From: AG2 sp036493735
GTDB taxonomy: Bacteria > Gemmatimonadota > Gemmatimonadetes > Gemmatimonadales > Gemmatimonadaceae
Direction of reading: 5' to 3'
Assembly (NCBI GenBank): GCA_036493735.1
Contig: DASXPH010000132.1
Span: 17,637-81,636, forward strand
DNA length: 64,000 nucleotides
Made by a program: the position numbers and the translations under genes. Below the pieces are notes generated by a model. That model was not told the origin of the DNA. It was given only the letters and a program-made list of their open reading frames with translations, and did no database searches. Position 1 is the stretch's first letter, and each line of letters begins with the position of its first letter. This document shows, in pieces, positions 15,883 to 25,040 of the stretch.

Positions 15883-18477
15883 TTGATCCTGAAGCGAACA
15901 GGGTGCATCGCGTTAGGCATATCGATTCTCCTCGCCCATCGCGCAGCCGCGCAGCTTCCGTACAGGAATCCCGCACTGCCCATCGAGCGTCGCGTCCACG
16001 ACCTGCTCGGCCGTATGACCCTCGAGGAGAAGTTCTGGCAGCTATTCATGATTCCCGGTGGGCGTGAAGACTCGACCGCCGATTACTCGCACGGGATCTT
16101 CGGGCTGCAGGACCGGAGCGCCTCGAGCGCGCGGAGCGACGCTCAGCTTCAGAATGCACTGCAGCATTACTTCGTCGACTCCACTCGCCTCCGAATCCCG
16201 ATCATTCCGTTCGAGGAGTCGGTACATGGCCTTATGCGGCGCGGGGCGATGGTGTATCCCGCAGCCATCGGCCTCGCCGCAACTTTCGACTCTACTCTCG
16301 TGCACAACGTCGCCGCGTCGATGGCGCGCGAGGCGCGCAGTCGTGGCATTCGGCAGGTACTGTCGCCGGTCGTCAATCTTGCGACCGACGTCCGATGGGG
16401 GCGTACCGAGGAGACCTACGGCGAGGATCCGCAGCTCGCCGCGGTGATGGCGCGCGCCTTTGTCGGCGCCTTCGAGCCGCAGGGCGTGATCGCCACGCCA
16501 AAGCACTTCGTCGCGAATGTCGGCGACGGCGGCCGTGACAGTTATCCGATCGACGCGAGCCCACGACTGCTCGAGGAGTTGTACTATCCCCCCTTCCGCG
16601 CCGCCATCGTCGACGTCGGCGCCCGGTCGGTGATGACCGCGTACAACTCCGTGAACGGAGTGCCGGCATCGCAGAACCGCGATCTGCTGGACGGCGTACT
16701 CCGGAGAGAGTGGAAGTTCAAAGGTTTCGTAATATCAGATGAGTCGGCGGTCGGGGGCGCGGTGGTCCTGCATCATACCGAGGCCAGCACGGCGGCAGCG
16801 GCAAAGCATGCCATCGAAGCTGGCCTCGACGTGATCTTCGAGTCGGAGTACCGGCAGCACCGGCCGTACCTGGCCGCATTCCGTAGCGGCGTGATCGCGC
16901 CGAAGGCGATCGACAGCGCCGTCGCACGCGTGCTGCGAGCGAAGTTCGAGCTCGGACTCTTCGACCACCCATATGTAAGTCCGGACAGCGCCGCCGCGCT
17001 CGGGAGCAGCGCTGACGCTCGCTCGCTGGCGCGCGAGGTGGCGCGAGAGTCCATCGTCCTGCTTCAGAATCGCGGTCCCCTGCTTCCTCTCGCCACCAAC
17101 GCCGGCAGCATCGCCATCATCGGCGGCGACGCGGCCGAGGCGCGCATGGGTGGCTACACCCTCGATAGCGTCCGCGGCGTGTCGATTCTGGACGCATTGC
17201 GGGCGCGGCTTGGCGATCGCGTGCATTACGCCGCCGGCCCCGGCCGCTCCGCCGAGGACCATGAGGTGGTCCCGGCGGAATATCTCGATTCGTTGCGCGG
17301 TGAGTATTTCGATAACATCACGATGAGCGGCGCACCGCGAGTCACCCGCGCCGACGAGAACATCGACTTTCATTGGACGTTCAACGCGCCGGCGCGGCGC
17401 TTGCGCACGGGTTGGTACTCGGTTCGCTGGACGGGCCGCTTGCGAGCGCCGGCGTCAGGTGTGCGTCGCATCGGCGTCGAGGGCAACGACGGCTATCGCC
17501 TTTACGTGGACGGCAAGCTCCTCATTGATAACTGGCGCAAGCAGTCGTATCGAACCACACTCATTCCTGTCGCGCTCTCTGCAGGCTCGATGCACGACCT
17601 CCGGCTGGAGTTCTTCGAGAGCAGCGGCAACGCGCGCGTTCGGCTCGTGTGGGACACGACATCAACCGACCGCGCTCAGGCGCAAATCGATTCCGCCGTC
17701 GCGCTCGCGCGGCGGAGCGACGTGGCCATCGTCGTCGCGGGAATCGAAGAGGGAGAATTTCGCGACCGCTCATCGCTGGCGCTGCCTGGCCGGCAAGAGG
17801 AGTTGATCCTGAACGTCGCGGCCGTTGGGAAACCAGTGATCGTCGTGCTAGTCGGCGGCAGCGCGATTACGATGTCTCGCTGGCTCGACAGAGTCTCGGC
17901 GGTGCTCATGGCCTGGTACCCAGGCGTCGAAGGTGGCAATGCCGTCGCCGACGTGTTGTTAGGCGACGCAAATCCCGCTGGACGCCTACCGGTCACCTTC
18001 CCGATGTCAGAGGGGCAACTTCCGCTGCGGTACAATCACAAACCAACGGGTCGCGGCGACGACTACGTCGACCTGACGGGGGATCCGTTATTCCCGTTTG
18101 GATATGGCTTGAGCTATACGCAATTCGAGTACAGCCAACTCCAGATCGAACCTGCGATGGTTGGACCGAGCGGCCGCGCGCGAATCACGTTCCATGTGCG
18201 GAATGTCGGCAGCCGTGCAGGCGACGAAGTGCCGCAGCTGTATGTCCGGCCCATCGTTTCGGTGCAGGCACAGCCGGTGATGGCGCTCGACGCATTCGGC
18301 CGCGTACACCTCGCTCCTGGGGACGAGCGCGTGGTCAGCTTCACTCTGGACGCGCGCGACCTCCGCATGCTCGACGAGCGCATGCGCTGGGTTCTGCCCA
18401 CGGGCACGACGACGCTCCTCGTTGGCACGTCGTCGAAAGACTTTCGCTTGCGCGGAGAGATCCGGACGCGCGACTAG
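15883..18477 (+). CDS. secreted glycoside hydrolase family 3 beta-glucosidase/xylosidase with PA14 insert
   Basis: 864 residues. TTG start, signal peptide LGISILLAHRAAAQ, then the GH3 barrel (about 35-330) with KHFVAN in the substrate pocket and the nucleophile Asp at about 286 in GFVISDES (the usual SDW is SDE here). The second domain (about 340-465 and 600-720) is interrupted by a PA14 beta-sandwich at about 467-595 (RGEYFDNITMSG; YSVRWTGRLRAP; IGVEGNDGYRLYVDGKLL), as in Bgl3B-type enzymes, where PA14 shapes the active-site rim. A fibronectin-III-like C-terminal domain follows (GRARITFHVRNVGSRAGDEV). Probably periplasmic or secreted hydrolysis of plant-derived oligosaccharides. It meets gyrB tail to tail with overlapping CTAG stops. 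Confidence 0.92.
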   Translation: MILKRTGCIALGISILLAHRAAAQLPYRNPALPIERRVHDLLGRMTLEEKFWQLFMIPGGREDSTADYSHGIFGLQDRSASSARSDAQLQNALQHYFVDSTRLRIPIIPFEESVHGLMRRGAMVYPAAIGLAATFDSTLVHNVAASMAREARSRGIRQVLSPVVNLATDVRWGRTEETYGEDPQLAAVMARAFVGAFEPQGVIATPKHFVANVGDGGRDSYPIDASPRLLEELYYPPFRAAIVDVGARSVMTAYNSVNGVPASQNRDLLDGVLRREWKFKGFVISDESAVGGAVVLHHTEASTAAAAKHAIEAGLDVIFESEYRQHRPYLAAFRSGVIAPKAIDSAVARVLRAKFELGLFDHPYVSPDSAAALGSSADARSLAREVARESIVLLQNRGPLLPLATNAGSIAIIGGDAAEARMGGYTLDSVRGVSILDALRARLGDRVHYAAGPGRSAEDHEVVPAEYLDSLRGEYFDNITMSGAPRVTRADENIDFHWTFNAPARRLRTGWYSVRWTGRLRAPASGVRRIGVEGNDGYRLYVDGKLLIDNWRKQSYRTTLIPVALSAGSMHDLRLEFFESSGNARVRLVWDTTSTDRAQAQIDSAVALARRSDVAIVVAGIEEGEFRDRSSLALPGRQEELILNVAAVGKPVIVVLVGGSAITMSRWLDRVSAVLMAWYPGVEGGNAVADVLLGDANPAGRLPVTFPMSEGQLPLRYNHKPTGRGDDYVDLTGDPLFPFGYGLSYTQFEYSQLQIEPAMVGPSGRARITFHVRNVGSRAGDEVPQLYVRPIVSVQAQPVMALDAFGRVHLAPGDERVVSFTLDARDLRMLDERMRWVLPTGTTTLLVGTSSKDFRLRGEIRTRD

Positions 18478-20435
18478 ATATCGAGATTTGACACGAACTG
18501 CGCGTTCTTCTCGATGAATTCGCGCCGCGGCTCGACATCGTCGCCCATCAACGTCTGGAAGATGTTGTCGGAGAGCACGGCATCCTCCATCGACACCTTG
18601 AGCAGCGTCCGACGCTCCGGGTCCATCGTCGTGTCGAAGAGCTGATCCTTGTTCATCTCACCCAGACCCTTATAGCGCTGGATGTTGATGCCGCCCCTGC
18701 CGTCACCGTTGGTACCGCCACCGCCGAACCGCTTGATGATCTCGTCGCGCTCCTTCATGTCATACGCGTAATACGCTTCCTTCCCCCTCGCCACGCGGAA
18801 AAGCGGCGGCTGCGCGATGTACACATAGCCCGCGTCGATCAGCTCGGGCATCTGGCGGAAGAAGAACGTCAGCAGCAGCGTACGAATGTGCGCGCCGTCC
18901 ACGTCCGCGTCGGTCATGATGATGATCTTGTGATAGCGGGCCCTCGTGAGCTCGAACTCTTCCTTGATGCCGGTGCCGACCGCCGTGATGATCGTCCGGA
19001 TCTCTTCGTTCGAGAGCACCTTGTCGATGCGTGCCTTCTCGACGTTGATGATCTTCCCGCGTAGCGGCAGAATCGCCTGGTACTCGCGCTTCCGCCCCTG
19101 CTTCGCCGAACCGCCGGCCGAATCTCCCTCGACCAGATAGAGCTCGCAGAGCGCCGGATCGGTCAAGGTACAGTCGGCGAGCTTGCCCGGCAGGTTGCCG
19201 ACGTCGAGCGCCGACTTCTTTCTCGTTAGGTCGCGTGCCTTACGCGCGGCCTCGCGCGCCCGCGCCGCCGAGACGGCTTTGTCGACGATGATGTTCGCCG
19301 ACCGCGGATGTTCGTCGAGATACGATCCGAGGAACTCGTTGACGACGGTCTTCACGGCCGACTCAGCCTCGGAGTTGCCAAGCTTTGTCTTCGTCTGACC
19401 CTCGAACTGCGGCTCACGCACCTTCACCGAGAGCACGGCCGTCAGCCCTTCACGAACGTCATCACCGGACAACGTGAAATCGGCCTTTTTGAGGAAACCG
19501 CCCTTCTGCGCGTATTGGTTGATCACGCGCGTCAGCGCCGACTTGAAACCAGTGAGGTGCGTGCCGCCCTCGTGCGTGTTGATGTTGTTCACGAACGAGA
19601 AGACCGTGTCGTTGTAGCCGTCGTTGTACTGCAGCGCCAGCTCGATGCCGATATCGTCCTTCGTGGTCTCGATGTAGATCACTTCCGGGTGCAGCGGCTT
19701 GCGCTTGTCGTTCAGATGCTGGACGAACTCCTTGAGGCCGCCCTTCGCGTGGAAGGTCTCCTCCTTCTCCTGACCAGCGCGCTCGTCCTTGAGCGTGATT
19801 ACCACGTCCTTGTTCAGGAAGGAGAGCTCGCGCAGTCGCATCGCCAGTGTGTCGAAGCGATAGACGAGATCCGTGAAGATCTGATCGTCCGGCTTGAAGA
19901 ACACGGTCGTGCCAGTCTCCTTCTTCGGCACGTCGCGCAGGACCTTGAGCCTGGTCTTCGTGTTCCCACGCTCGAAATCCATGTAGTGCTCTTTGCCGTC
20001 CCGCTTGATCCACACCTTCAGCTTCTCGGACAGCGCATTGACGACAGAGACACCGACGCCGTGGAGACCGCCGGAGACTTTATAAGTGTTCTTGTCGAAC
20101 TTGCCGCCAGCGTGCAGCACGGTCATCGCCAGTTCGACGCCCGGCATCTTCTCCGTCGGGTGGATGTCGACTGGAATACCGCGTCCGTTGTCCTCGACGG
20201 TGACGGAGTTGTCTTCGTGGATCGTGACCGCGATACGGTCAGCGAATCCCACGAGCGCTTCGTCGATCGAGTTGTCGACGACCTCGTACACGAGGTGGTG
20301 TAGTCCGCGCTCGGAGGTCGAGCCGATGTACATACCGGGGCGCTTTCGTACGGCCTCCAGTCCCTTGAGAACCTGGATCTGTCCCGCGTCGTAGCGAGAG
20401 TCGCCCTGCCCCTGGTCACTTCCTTTCATTGCCAT
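18474..20435 (-). CDS. gyrB: DNA gyrase subunit B
   Basis: 653 residues, the ATPase subunit of the supercoiling type II topoisomerase. GHKL ATPase motifs: EVVDNSIDEAL, VEDNGRGIPVDIHP, GGLHGVGVSVVNALS. The transducer and the TOPRIM domain follow (LYLVEGDSAGGSAKQGR, IIMTDADVDGAHIRTLL), and the tail has the GyrB signature QRYKGLGEMN. No large insertion in the C-terminal domain. ATG 20435 is used; a second ATG two codons later is possible. Last gene of the leftward run enoyl-CoA hydratase, recF, dciA, gyrB, which matches the conserved recF-dciA-gyrB order, but dnaA and dnaN are not next to it. Confidence 0.97.
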   Translation of the reverse strand: MAMKGSDQGQGDSRYDAGQIQVLKGLEAVRKRPGMYIGSTSERGLHHLVYEVVDNSIDEALVGFADRIAVTIHEDNSVTVEDNGRGIPVDIHPTEKMPGVELAMTVLHAGGKFDKNTYKVSGGLHGVGVSVVNALSEKLKVWIKRDGKEHYMDFERGNTKTRLKVLRDVPKKETGTTVFFKPDDQIFTDLVYRFDTLAMRLRELSFLNKDVVITLKDERAGQEKEETFHAKGGLKEFVQHLNDKRKPLHPEVIYIETTKDDIGIELALQYNDGYNDTVFSFVNNINTHEGGTHLTGFKSALTRVINQYAQKGGFLKKADFTLSGDDVREGLTAVLSVKVREPQFEGQTKTKLGNSEAESAVKTVVNEFLGSYLDEHPRSANIIVDKAVSAARAREAARKARDLTRKKSALDVGNLPGKLADCTLTDPALCELYLVEGDSAGGSAKQGRKREYQAILPLRGKIINVEKARIDKVLSNEEIRTIITAVGTGIKEEFELTRARYHKIIIMTDADVDGAHIRTLLLTFFFRQMPELIDAGYVYIAQPPLFRVARGKEAYYAYDMKERDEIIKRFGGGGTNGDGRGGINIQRYKGLGEMNKDQLFDTTMDPERRTLLKVSMEDAVLSDNIFQTLMGDDVEPRREFIEKNAQFVSNLDI

Positions 20436-20496
20436 GAAATGCCGCCTCGATCACATCCGAATAAAATCCGAAAACCACTCCAAGCCCAACCTGAAA

Positions 20497-20525
20497 AAGC
20501 TAACCTGGCGACAGCTCGATCGCAA
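20497..20525 (-). promoter_or_regulatory. candidate gyrB promoter
   Basis: On the minus strand TTGCGA (20520-20525) and TAGCTT (20497-20502) are separated by exactly 17 bases, inside the A/T-richer 166-bp gap before gyrB. A reasonable sigma-70-type match; not proven. Confidence 0.35.
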
Positions 20526-20601
20526 CCCATCACGCGATGTGCAACCGCCTTTGCGACAAGGATTTACGGTCGTCGCCTCGCGTCTCGGGAGGACACGGCA
20601 G

Positions 20602-20913
20602 TCAGCCCTTCAATAGCCAACGGATGCGCTTGATTGGCGGCCGGCCGGTCTTCGCATTCAGCGATCGTAAGAGCTCCGGTTCCAGCAATGAGAGCTCGTT
20701 CATCCACGCGTTCGTCGATACGCCGACGAAGAGCGTTCCATTTGCCGAAACCGATCTCGGCTCGGTCACCGCGGCGATCTGCTCGCCAACCAGCTGCGTC
20801 CAGTCGGGGATGACGCCTGCCTGCTCGACGCGAGCACTCAGGCCGCGCTGCGCGAGAAAGCTGGCGACGACGTTGGCCACCGGCTCCGGCCGCTTCTTCT
20901 TCCGGTCAGTCAC
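20602..20913 (-). CDS. DciA-like (DUF721) helicase-loading protein
   Basis: 103 residues matching the DUF721/DciA family: basic N-terminus, VANVVASFLAQRGL, central PDWTQLVGEQIAAVTEP, then the KH-like strand GTLFVGVSTNAWMNELSLLEPELLRSLN. DciA is the ancestral loader of the DnaB replicative helicase in bacteria lacking DnaC/DnaI. The 8-bp overlap with recF and the position before gyrB match the usual neighbourhood and support the call. Confidence 0.85.
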   Translation of the reverse strand: MTDRKKKRPEPVANVVASFLAQRGLSARVEQAGVIPDWTQLVGEQIAAVTEPRSVSANGTLFVGVSTNAWMNELSLLEPELLRSLNAKTGRPPIKRIRWLLKG

Positions 20914-22066
20914 GCGCGAGCACTCCGTTCATGATTCGAAAACGCTGAAGATGCGGCATGCCGCCAGGCACATCGCTCTCGCGCGGGACAGCGAGAATGG
21001 TCTGGCCGAGCCCTGTCTCCGACAACAGCCTGACGATACGCTGCGTGCGCGGGACGTCGAGCTCGGCGAATGGATCGTCGAGGAGGACGATGGGCGGGCC
21101 CCCGCGGCGCTCCTGGAGACGCGACGCCTCCAGCAGGCGCAGAGCGATCGCCGCCGTGCGCTGTTGCCCCGCGGAACCGAATACCCGCAAGTCCCGCGCG
21201 GCGGCGTCCGCACCGCGGATGGTGATGAGTAAATCATCACGATGCGGCCCGGCGCGGGTGAGCCCGAAACGAATATCGGTCGCCCGGTGCTGCTCCAGTG
21301 CGTGGGCGAGATCGCGTTGGCGGTCGCTCCTCGCCGCGGAAACGCGTGCCCAGCTCGCGTAACGCAAGGCCAGCTCGTCGCCACCGATATCGCGAGCCAG
21401 AGCCGTGAACTGTTCCGCCACGGATTCGACCCAGGCTTCGCGCTCGGCCCAGAGCACGGCGCCGTGTTCGGCGAGCGGCGCCTCCCAGACGGCGACGCGC
21501 TCCTCGGCTCGCGCGGCGCTCCGGCGCGCGGCGTCGCGCAGCGCCGCATTGCGCCTAACGAGCGCGGCCCGATAATGCTGCAGTGCGCGCAGGTAGCCGC
21601 GCGAGGTGACCGCGAGCATGATGTCGAGAAAACGACGCCTCGTCGCTGGGCCGCCGGCGACGAGGTCGACGTCCGCTGGCGAGAACATCGCGACCGGCAG
21701 CGCGCCAACCGCGTCACTGAGCCGCTCGCTCACCACACCGTCGAGGCGCACACGCTTGCGCTTGCCGGATTTGTCGAAACCGACGCCGATCTCACTCGCG
21801 CGATCGCCGGCGATCTGCGCGCCGACATGAAAGCCTGGCGCACCGAATCGTACGAGATCCTGATCGCGCGCGCCGCGCATCGAGCGCAGCACCTGCAAGT
21901 AGTAGATCGCCTCGAGGAAGTTGGTCTTCCCCTGACCGTTCTCGCCCACGATGAGCATGCCCGCCGGTGGCAGTTCGAGCTCGAGCCGCTCGAGATTGCG
22001 AAAGTCGCGAACCGACAGCGCATCGACTCGGGCCGCTATACCGACTGCCACCACAGCGGTGCTCAC
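20906..22066 (-). CDS. recF: DNA replication and repair protein RecF
   Basis: 386 residues, SMC-like ABC ATPase that helps load RecA at single-strand gaps. Walker A GENGQGKTN at 41-49, preceded by the family sequence LSVRDFRNLERLEL; PADVDLVAGGPATRRRFLD; signature-like GSAGQQRTAAIALRLLEA; Walker B IVLLDDPFAELD; D-loop region. GTG 22066 is the start; its GTGA overlaps the stop of the enoyl-CoA hydratase gene. The coding sequence contains a GCCTAAC heptamer at 21553. Confidence 0.95.
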   Translation of the reverse strand: MSTAVVAVGIAARVDALSVRDFRNLERLELELPPAGMLIVGENGQGKTNFLEAIYYLQVLRSMRGARDQDLVRFGAPGFHVGAQIAGDRASEIGVGFDKSGKRKRVRLDGVVSERLSDAVGALPVAMFSPADVDLVAGGPATRRRFLDIMLAVTSRGYLRALQHYRAALVRRNAALRDAARRSAARAEERVAVWEAPLAEHGAVLWAEREAWVESVAEQFTALARDIGGDELALRYASWARVSAARSDRQRDLAHALEQHRATDIRFGLTRAGPHRDDLLITIRGADAAARDLRVFGSAGQQRTAAIALRLLEASRLQERRGGPPIVLLDDPFAELDVPRTQRIVRLLSETGLGQTILAVPRESDVPGGMPHLQRFRIMNGVLARD

Positions 22067-22842
22067 GCGCCGCGAAATCGCGGCGCCCGCTTCTCGAGGA
22101 ACGCTCGGGTTCCCTCCGCGGTATCACTCGTCGAGATCAGAACCCCGAACTGCGTCGCCTCGAGCGATAGGGCGTCGTCGAGGGGCATCTCGAGGCCGCG
22201 ATCAACCATATCGATGCACGCGGCGAGCGCGAGCGGCGCGTTGGTGAGCATTTGCTGAATGACCGCCGTTGCCGCCGGAATGAGCTGATCGGCGGCGACG
22301 ACTCGATTGACGAGTCCTATGCGATACGCTTCCTGAGCGTCGATCATCTCGCCGGTGAGAATCAGCTGCATCGCGCGCCCGCGGCCAACGAGACGTGGCA
22401 GCCGCTGGGTGCCGCCATAACCGGGAATGAGGCCGAGCTTCACCTCCGGCTGGCCGAACTTCGCTGCCTCCGACGCGAGTCGAAGCTGGCAGGACATCGC
22501 GAGCTCGCAGCCGCCCCCAAGTGCAAATCCATTCACCGCCGCCAATGTCGGCTTCGCGGAGAGCTCGAAACGACGGAAGATCTCCTGTCCCCGTCGGGCG
22601 AGACGCTTTCCGTCCACGGCGTTCTGATTGGAGAGCTCCGAGATGTCAGCGCCGGCGACGAAGGCGCGGCCCGCGCCAGTGAGAATGATCCCCGCAACGT
22701 CATCGCGCGACTGCAACTCGTCGATGGCAGTGCCGAGCTCACCGATGAGCGCCGCGTTCAACGCGTTCAGCTTGTCGGGGCGGTTGACCGTCAACGTCGC
22801 GATCCGATCCTGAACGGAAAGCAGCAGATGCTGGTAGGACAT
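22063..22842 (-). CDS. enoyl-CoA hydratase/isomerase family protein
   Basis: 259 residues, crotonase fold. Hydrates trans-2-enoyl-CoA in beta-oxidation or a related pathway. Oxyanion-hole segments: GAGRAFVAGADISEL and NGFALGGGCELAMSCQ. The two catalytic glutamates are in GGGCELA and GQPEVKLGLIPGYGGTQRLPR. MSYQHLLLSVQDRIATLTVNRPDKLNALN is a typical start, so ATG 22842 is used. First gene of the leftward recF-dciA-gyrB run, an unusual partner for these replication genes; the 4-bp overlap with recF implies co-translation. Confidence 0.93.
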   Translation of the reverse strand: MSYQHLLLSVQDRIATLTVNRPDKLNALNAALIGELGTAIDELQSRDDVAGIILTGAGRAFVAGADISELSNQNAVDGKRLARRGQEIFRRFELSAKPTLAAVNGFALGGGCELAMSCQLRLASEAAKFGQPEVKLGLIPGYGGTQRLPRLVGRGRAMQLILTGEMIDAQEAYRIGLVNRVVAADQLIPAATAVIQQMLTNAPLALAACIDMVDRGLEMPLDDALSLEATQFGVLISTSDTAEGTRAFLEKRAPRFRGA

Positions 22843-22936
22843 GGGGTGCTCGGGCCGGCGGCGGTGCGGAAGGAAGGAGAGACCGTGGGAAAAATCTAAC
22901 TCACTTCGGTCTTTTTCTTGCCCACGTCCAGACCGT

Positions 22937-23980
22937 ATGGCGACGCAGTGGTTGCGACGGCTGGGCACGAAGCGATCGGGATTCCGGTATGTGGACGAGC
23001 AGGGGCGCGTCGTTCGCGACCGCCGCGCGCTCGCCCGCATCGATGCGCTGCGCATCCCGCCGGCGTGGCGCGATGTGCGGATCGCCGTCAGTGCACGTAA
23101 CCGCATTCAGGCATGGGGCTTCGACGCGCGCAATCGCAAGCAATACCGGTATCACGAGCGAGCAGTCGAGCGGCGGGAGCTCCGCAAGTATTACCGAATG
23201 CGCGAGCTGGCGAAGTCGCTGCCGAAAATGCGCGCCATTCTACGCAAGGACGCCGCGGCACGCACGCTTACCAGGGAGACTGTGGCGGCCATCGTGCTGC
23301 GCGTCATCAGCGAGAGCTTCTGCAGGGTTGGCGGCGAGCGCTACGCGCGCGAGAACGGCACGTACGGCATAACGACGCTGCGCAAGAAGCACATCGCGAT
23401 CGAAGAGGATTGCGTTGTTCTGTCCTACCTCGGGAAGAGCAACAAGAAGCAGCGACAGGTAGTCGTGAGCCGGGAGCTGGCCAAGCTCGTCGGAAGGCAA
23501 CTCGCCGCACCCGGCACGCGGCTCTTCCGATATCGTACTGCAGACGGTGGCTGGTGCGACCTCACGGCCCGAGACGTCAACAATTACGTCCACGATCGCC
23601 TGGGCCCGAGGTTCAGCGCGAAGGATTTCCGGACCTGGGGTGGTACGCTGCGCGCCGCGACAGTACTCGCGGAGTTGGGTGCCGCGCGCAACGAGCGCGA
23701 GGCGAAGCGCAACGTCGCGCTCGCGATGCGCCTCGTCTCGTCGGAGCTCGGCAACACGCCTACGATCTGTCGCAAATCGTACGTACATCCGATCGTCATC
23801 GCGCGATACCTGGACGAAGGCGACGCGATCGCCTTACCGGCCGCGCGGCGCCACGCGGCCGATCGCGGACAGGCACACTCGCCCGAGGAGCGAGCGCTGA
23901 TTGCGTTCCTCGACCGCCACTTCCCGGAGCGTCGCCGTCGTCCACGGCGCGATGACGAGGACGAGCAGCGCGCGGCCTGA
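22937..23980 (+). CDS. DNA topoisomerase IB (poxvirus type)
   Basis: 347 residues. Type IB enzymes relax supercoils through a 3'-phosphotyrosine intermediate. The catalytic tyrosine is at about 282 in CRKSYVHPIVI. Other motifs: N-terminal GFRYVDEQGRVVRDRRALARIDALRIPPAW, ARNRKQYRYHERAVERR, RVGGERYARENGTYGITTLRKKH with catalytic Arg and Lys, and KDFRTWGGTLRAA. The C-terminus is highly basic. ATG 22937 is chosen because homology begins there. Divergent from the enoyl-CoA hydratase gene; mtnA starts 22 bp downstream. Confidence 0.93.
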   Translation: MATQWLRRLGTKRSGFRYVDEQGRVVRDRRALARIDALRIPPAWRDVRIAVSARNRIQAWGFDARNRKQYRYHERAVERRELRKYYRMRELAKSLPKMRAILRKDAAARTLTRETVAAIVLRVISESFCRVGGERYARENGTYGITTLRKKHIAIEEDCVVLSYLGKSNKKQRQVVVSRELAKLVGRQLAAPGTRLFRYRTADGGWCDLTARDVNNYVHDRLGPRFSAKDFRTWGGTLRAATVLAELGAARNEREAKRNVALAMRLVSSELGNTPTICRKSYVHPIVIARYLDEGDAIALPAARRHAADRGQAHSPEERALIAFLDRHFPERRRRPRRDDEDEQRAA

Positions 23981-24002
23981 GATCGCTCGGTACCTTTCGA
24001 GC

Positions 24003-25031
24003 GTGGACATCATTCAATCGGTGCGCTGGACCGACGATGGCGCGGGTGTACGCATCATCGACCAGCGACGTTTGCCCGGCGAGCTCGTCGAACGCGACCT
24101 CCGTTCGCTCGAATCGCTCTGCGACGCGATTCGCACGCTCGCCGTCCGTGGCGCGCCCGCCATCGGCATCGCCGGGGCGATGGGCCTGGTGGCGCTGCTG
24201 CCTAACGGGACAGGCGCGCGTGAGCCGGTGCTCGCGGATGCACGACAACTCGCCGCGACGATCTGCGCGACGAGACCGACCGCTGTCAACCTGTCTTGGG
24301 CCCTTCAGCGTGTGCTCGGTCGGGGCGAGCGGACGGCGGGCGACGCCGCGGCCGTTTTGGCGGCGATGCGCGAGGAAGCGAACGCGATTCTCGAGGAGGA
24401 CCGCGTCATGTGCCGCCGCATCGGCGAACACGGCATATCGATGATGCTGGACGGAATGCGCGTACTGACGCATTGCAATGCCGGCGCCCTTGCCACCGGC
24501 GGCATCGGGACCGCCCTCGCACCGATCTACGTCGCCGTCGAGCGCGGCTGGAAAATCGAAGTCTGCGTCGACGAATCGCGGCCGCTGCTTCAGGGAAGCC
24601 GCCTCACCGCCTGGGAGCTTCGTCGCGCCGGCGTTCCGGTGACGGTGCTCGCCGATGGCATGGCGGCGTCACTAATGCGCGAACGTGGCGTGGACCTCTG
24701 CATCGTGGGCGCGGACCGGATTGCGGCCAACGGCGACGTCGCCAACAAGATCGGCACCTACGGTCTCGCGATCGCGGCGCGCCATCACGAAGTACCGTTC
24801 GTAGTTGCCGCGCCGACCTCGACTGTCGATGCCGCGACCGCCACTGGCGACGAGATCATCATCGAGCAGCGAACGCCGGATGAGCTCCGGTGTATTGCCG
24901 GCGTCCCGACCGCGCCCATCGATGTGGATGTCTACAACCCCGCGTTCGATGTCACGCCGGCCTCGCTCATCTCCGCGATCGTCACCGATCGAGGCGTTCA
25001 CCGACCGCCCTACCGATTCGAGTCTCGTTAG
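24003..25031 (+). CDS. mtnA: S-methyl-5-thioribose-1-phosphate isomerase
   Basis: 342 residues. Isomerises methylthioribose 1-phosphate to the ribulose form in methionine salvage. Family sequences: RTLAVRGAPAIGIAGA, LTHCNAGALATGGIGTALAPI with the catalytic Cys, DESRPLLQGSRLTAWEL, and GADRIAANGDVANKIGTYGLA with the catalytic Asp. GTG 24003 (VDIIQSVRW) is the homologous start. Its stop TAG is inside a GTTAGGC heptamer. No other methionine-salvage gene is adjacent; downstream is a DNA repair gene 9 bp away. Confidence 0.95.
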   Translation: MDIIQSVRWTDDGAGVRIIDQRRLPGELVERDLRSLESLCDAIRTLAVRGAPAIGIAGAMGLVALLPNGTGAREPVLADARQLAATICATRPTAVNLSWALQRVLGRGERTAGDAAAVLAAMREEANAILEEDRVMCRRIGEHGISMMLDGMRVLTHCNAGALATGGIGTALAPIYVAVERGWKIEVCVDESRPLLQGSRLTAWELRRAGVPVTVLADGMAASLMRERGVDLCIVGADRIAANGDVANKIGTYGLAIAARHHEVPFVVAAPTSTVDAATATGDEIIIEQRTPDELRCIAGVPTAPIDVDVYNPAFDVTPASLISAIVTDRGVHRPPYRFESR

Positions 25032-25040
25032 GCCCACGCG

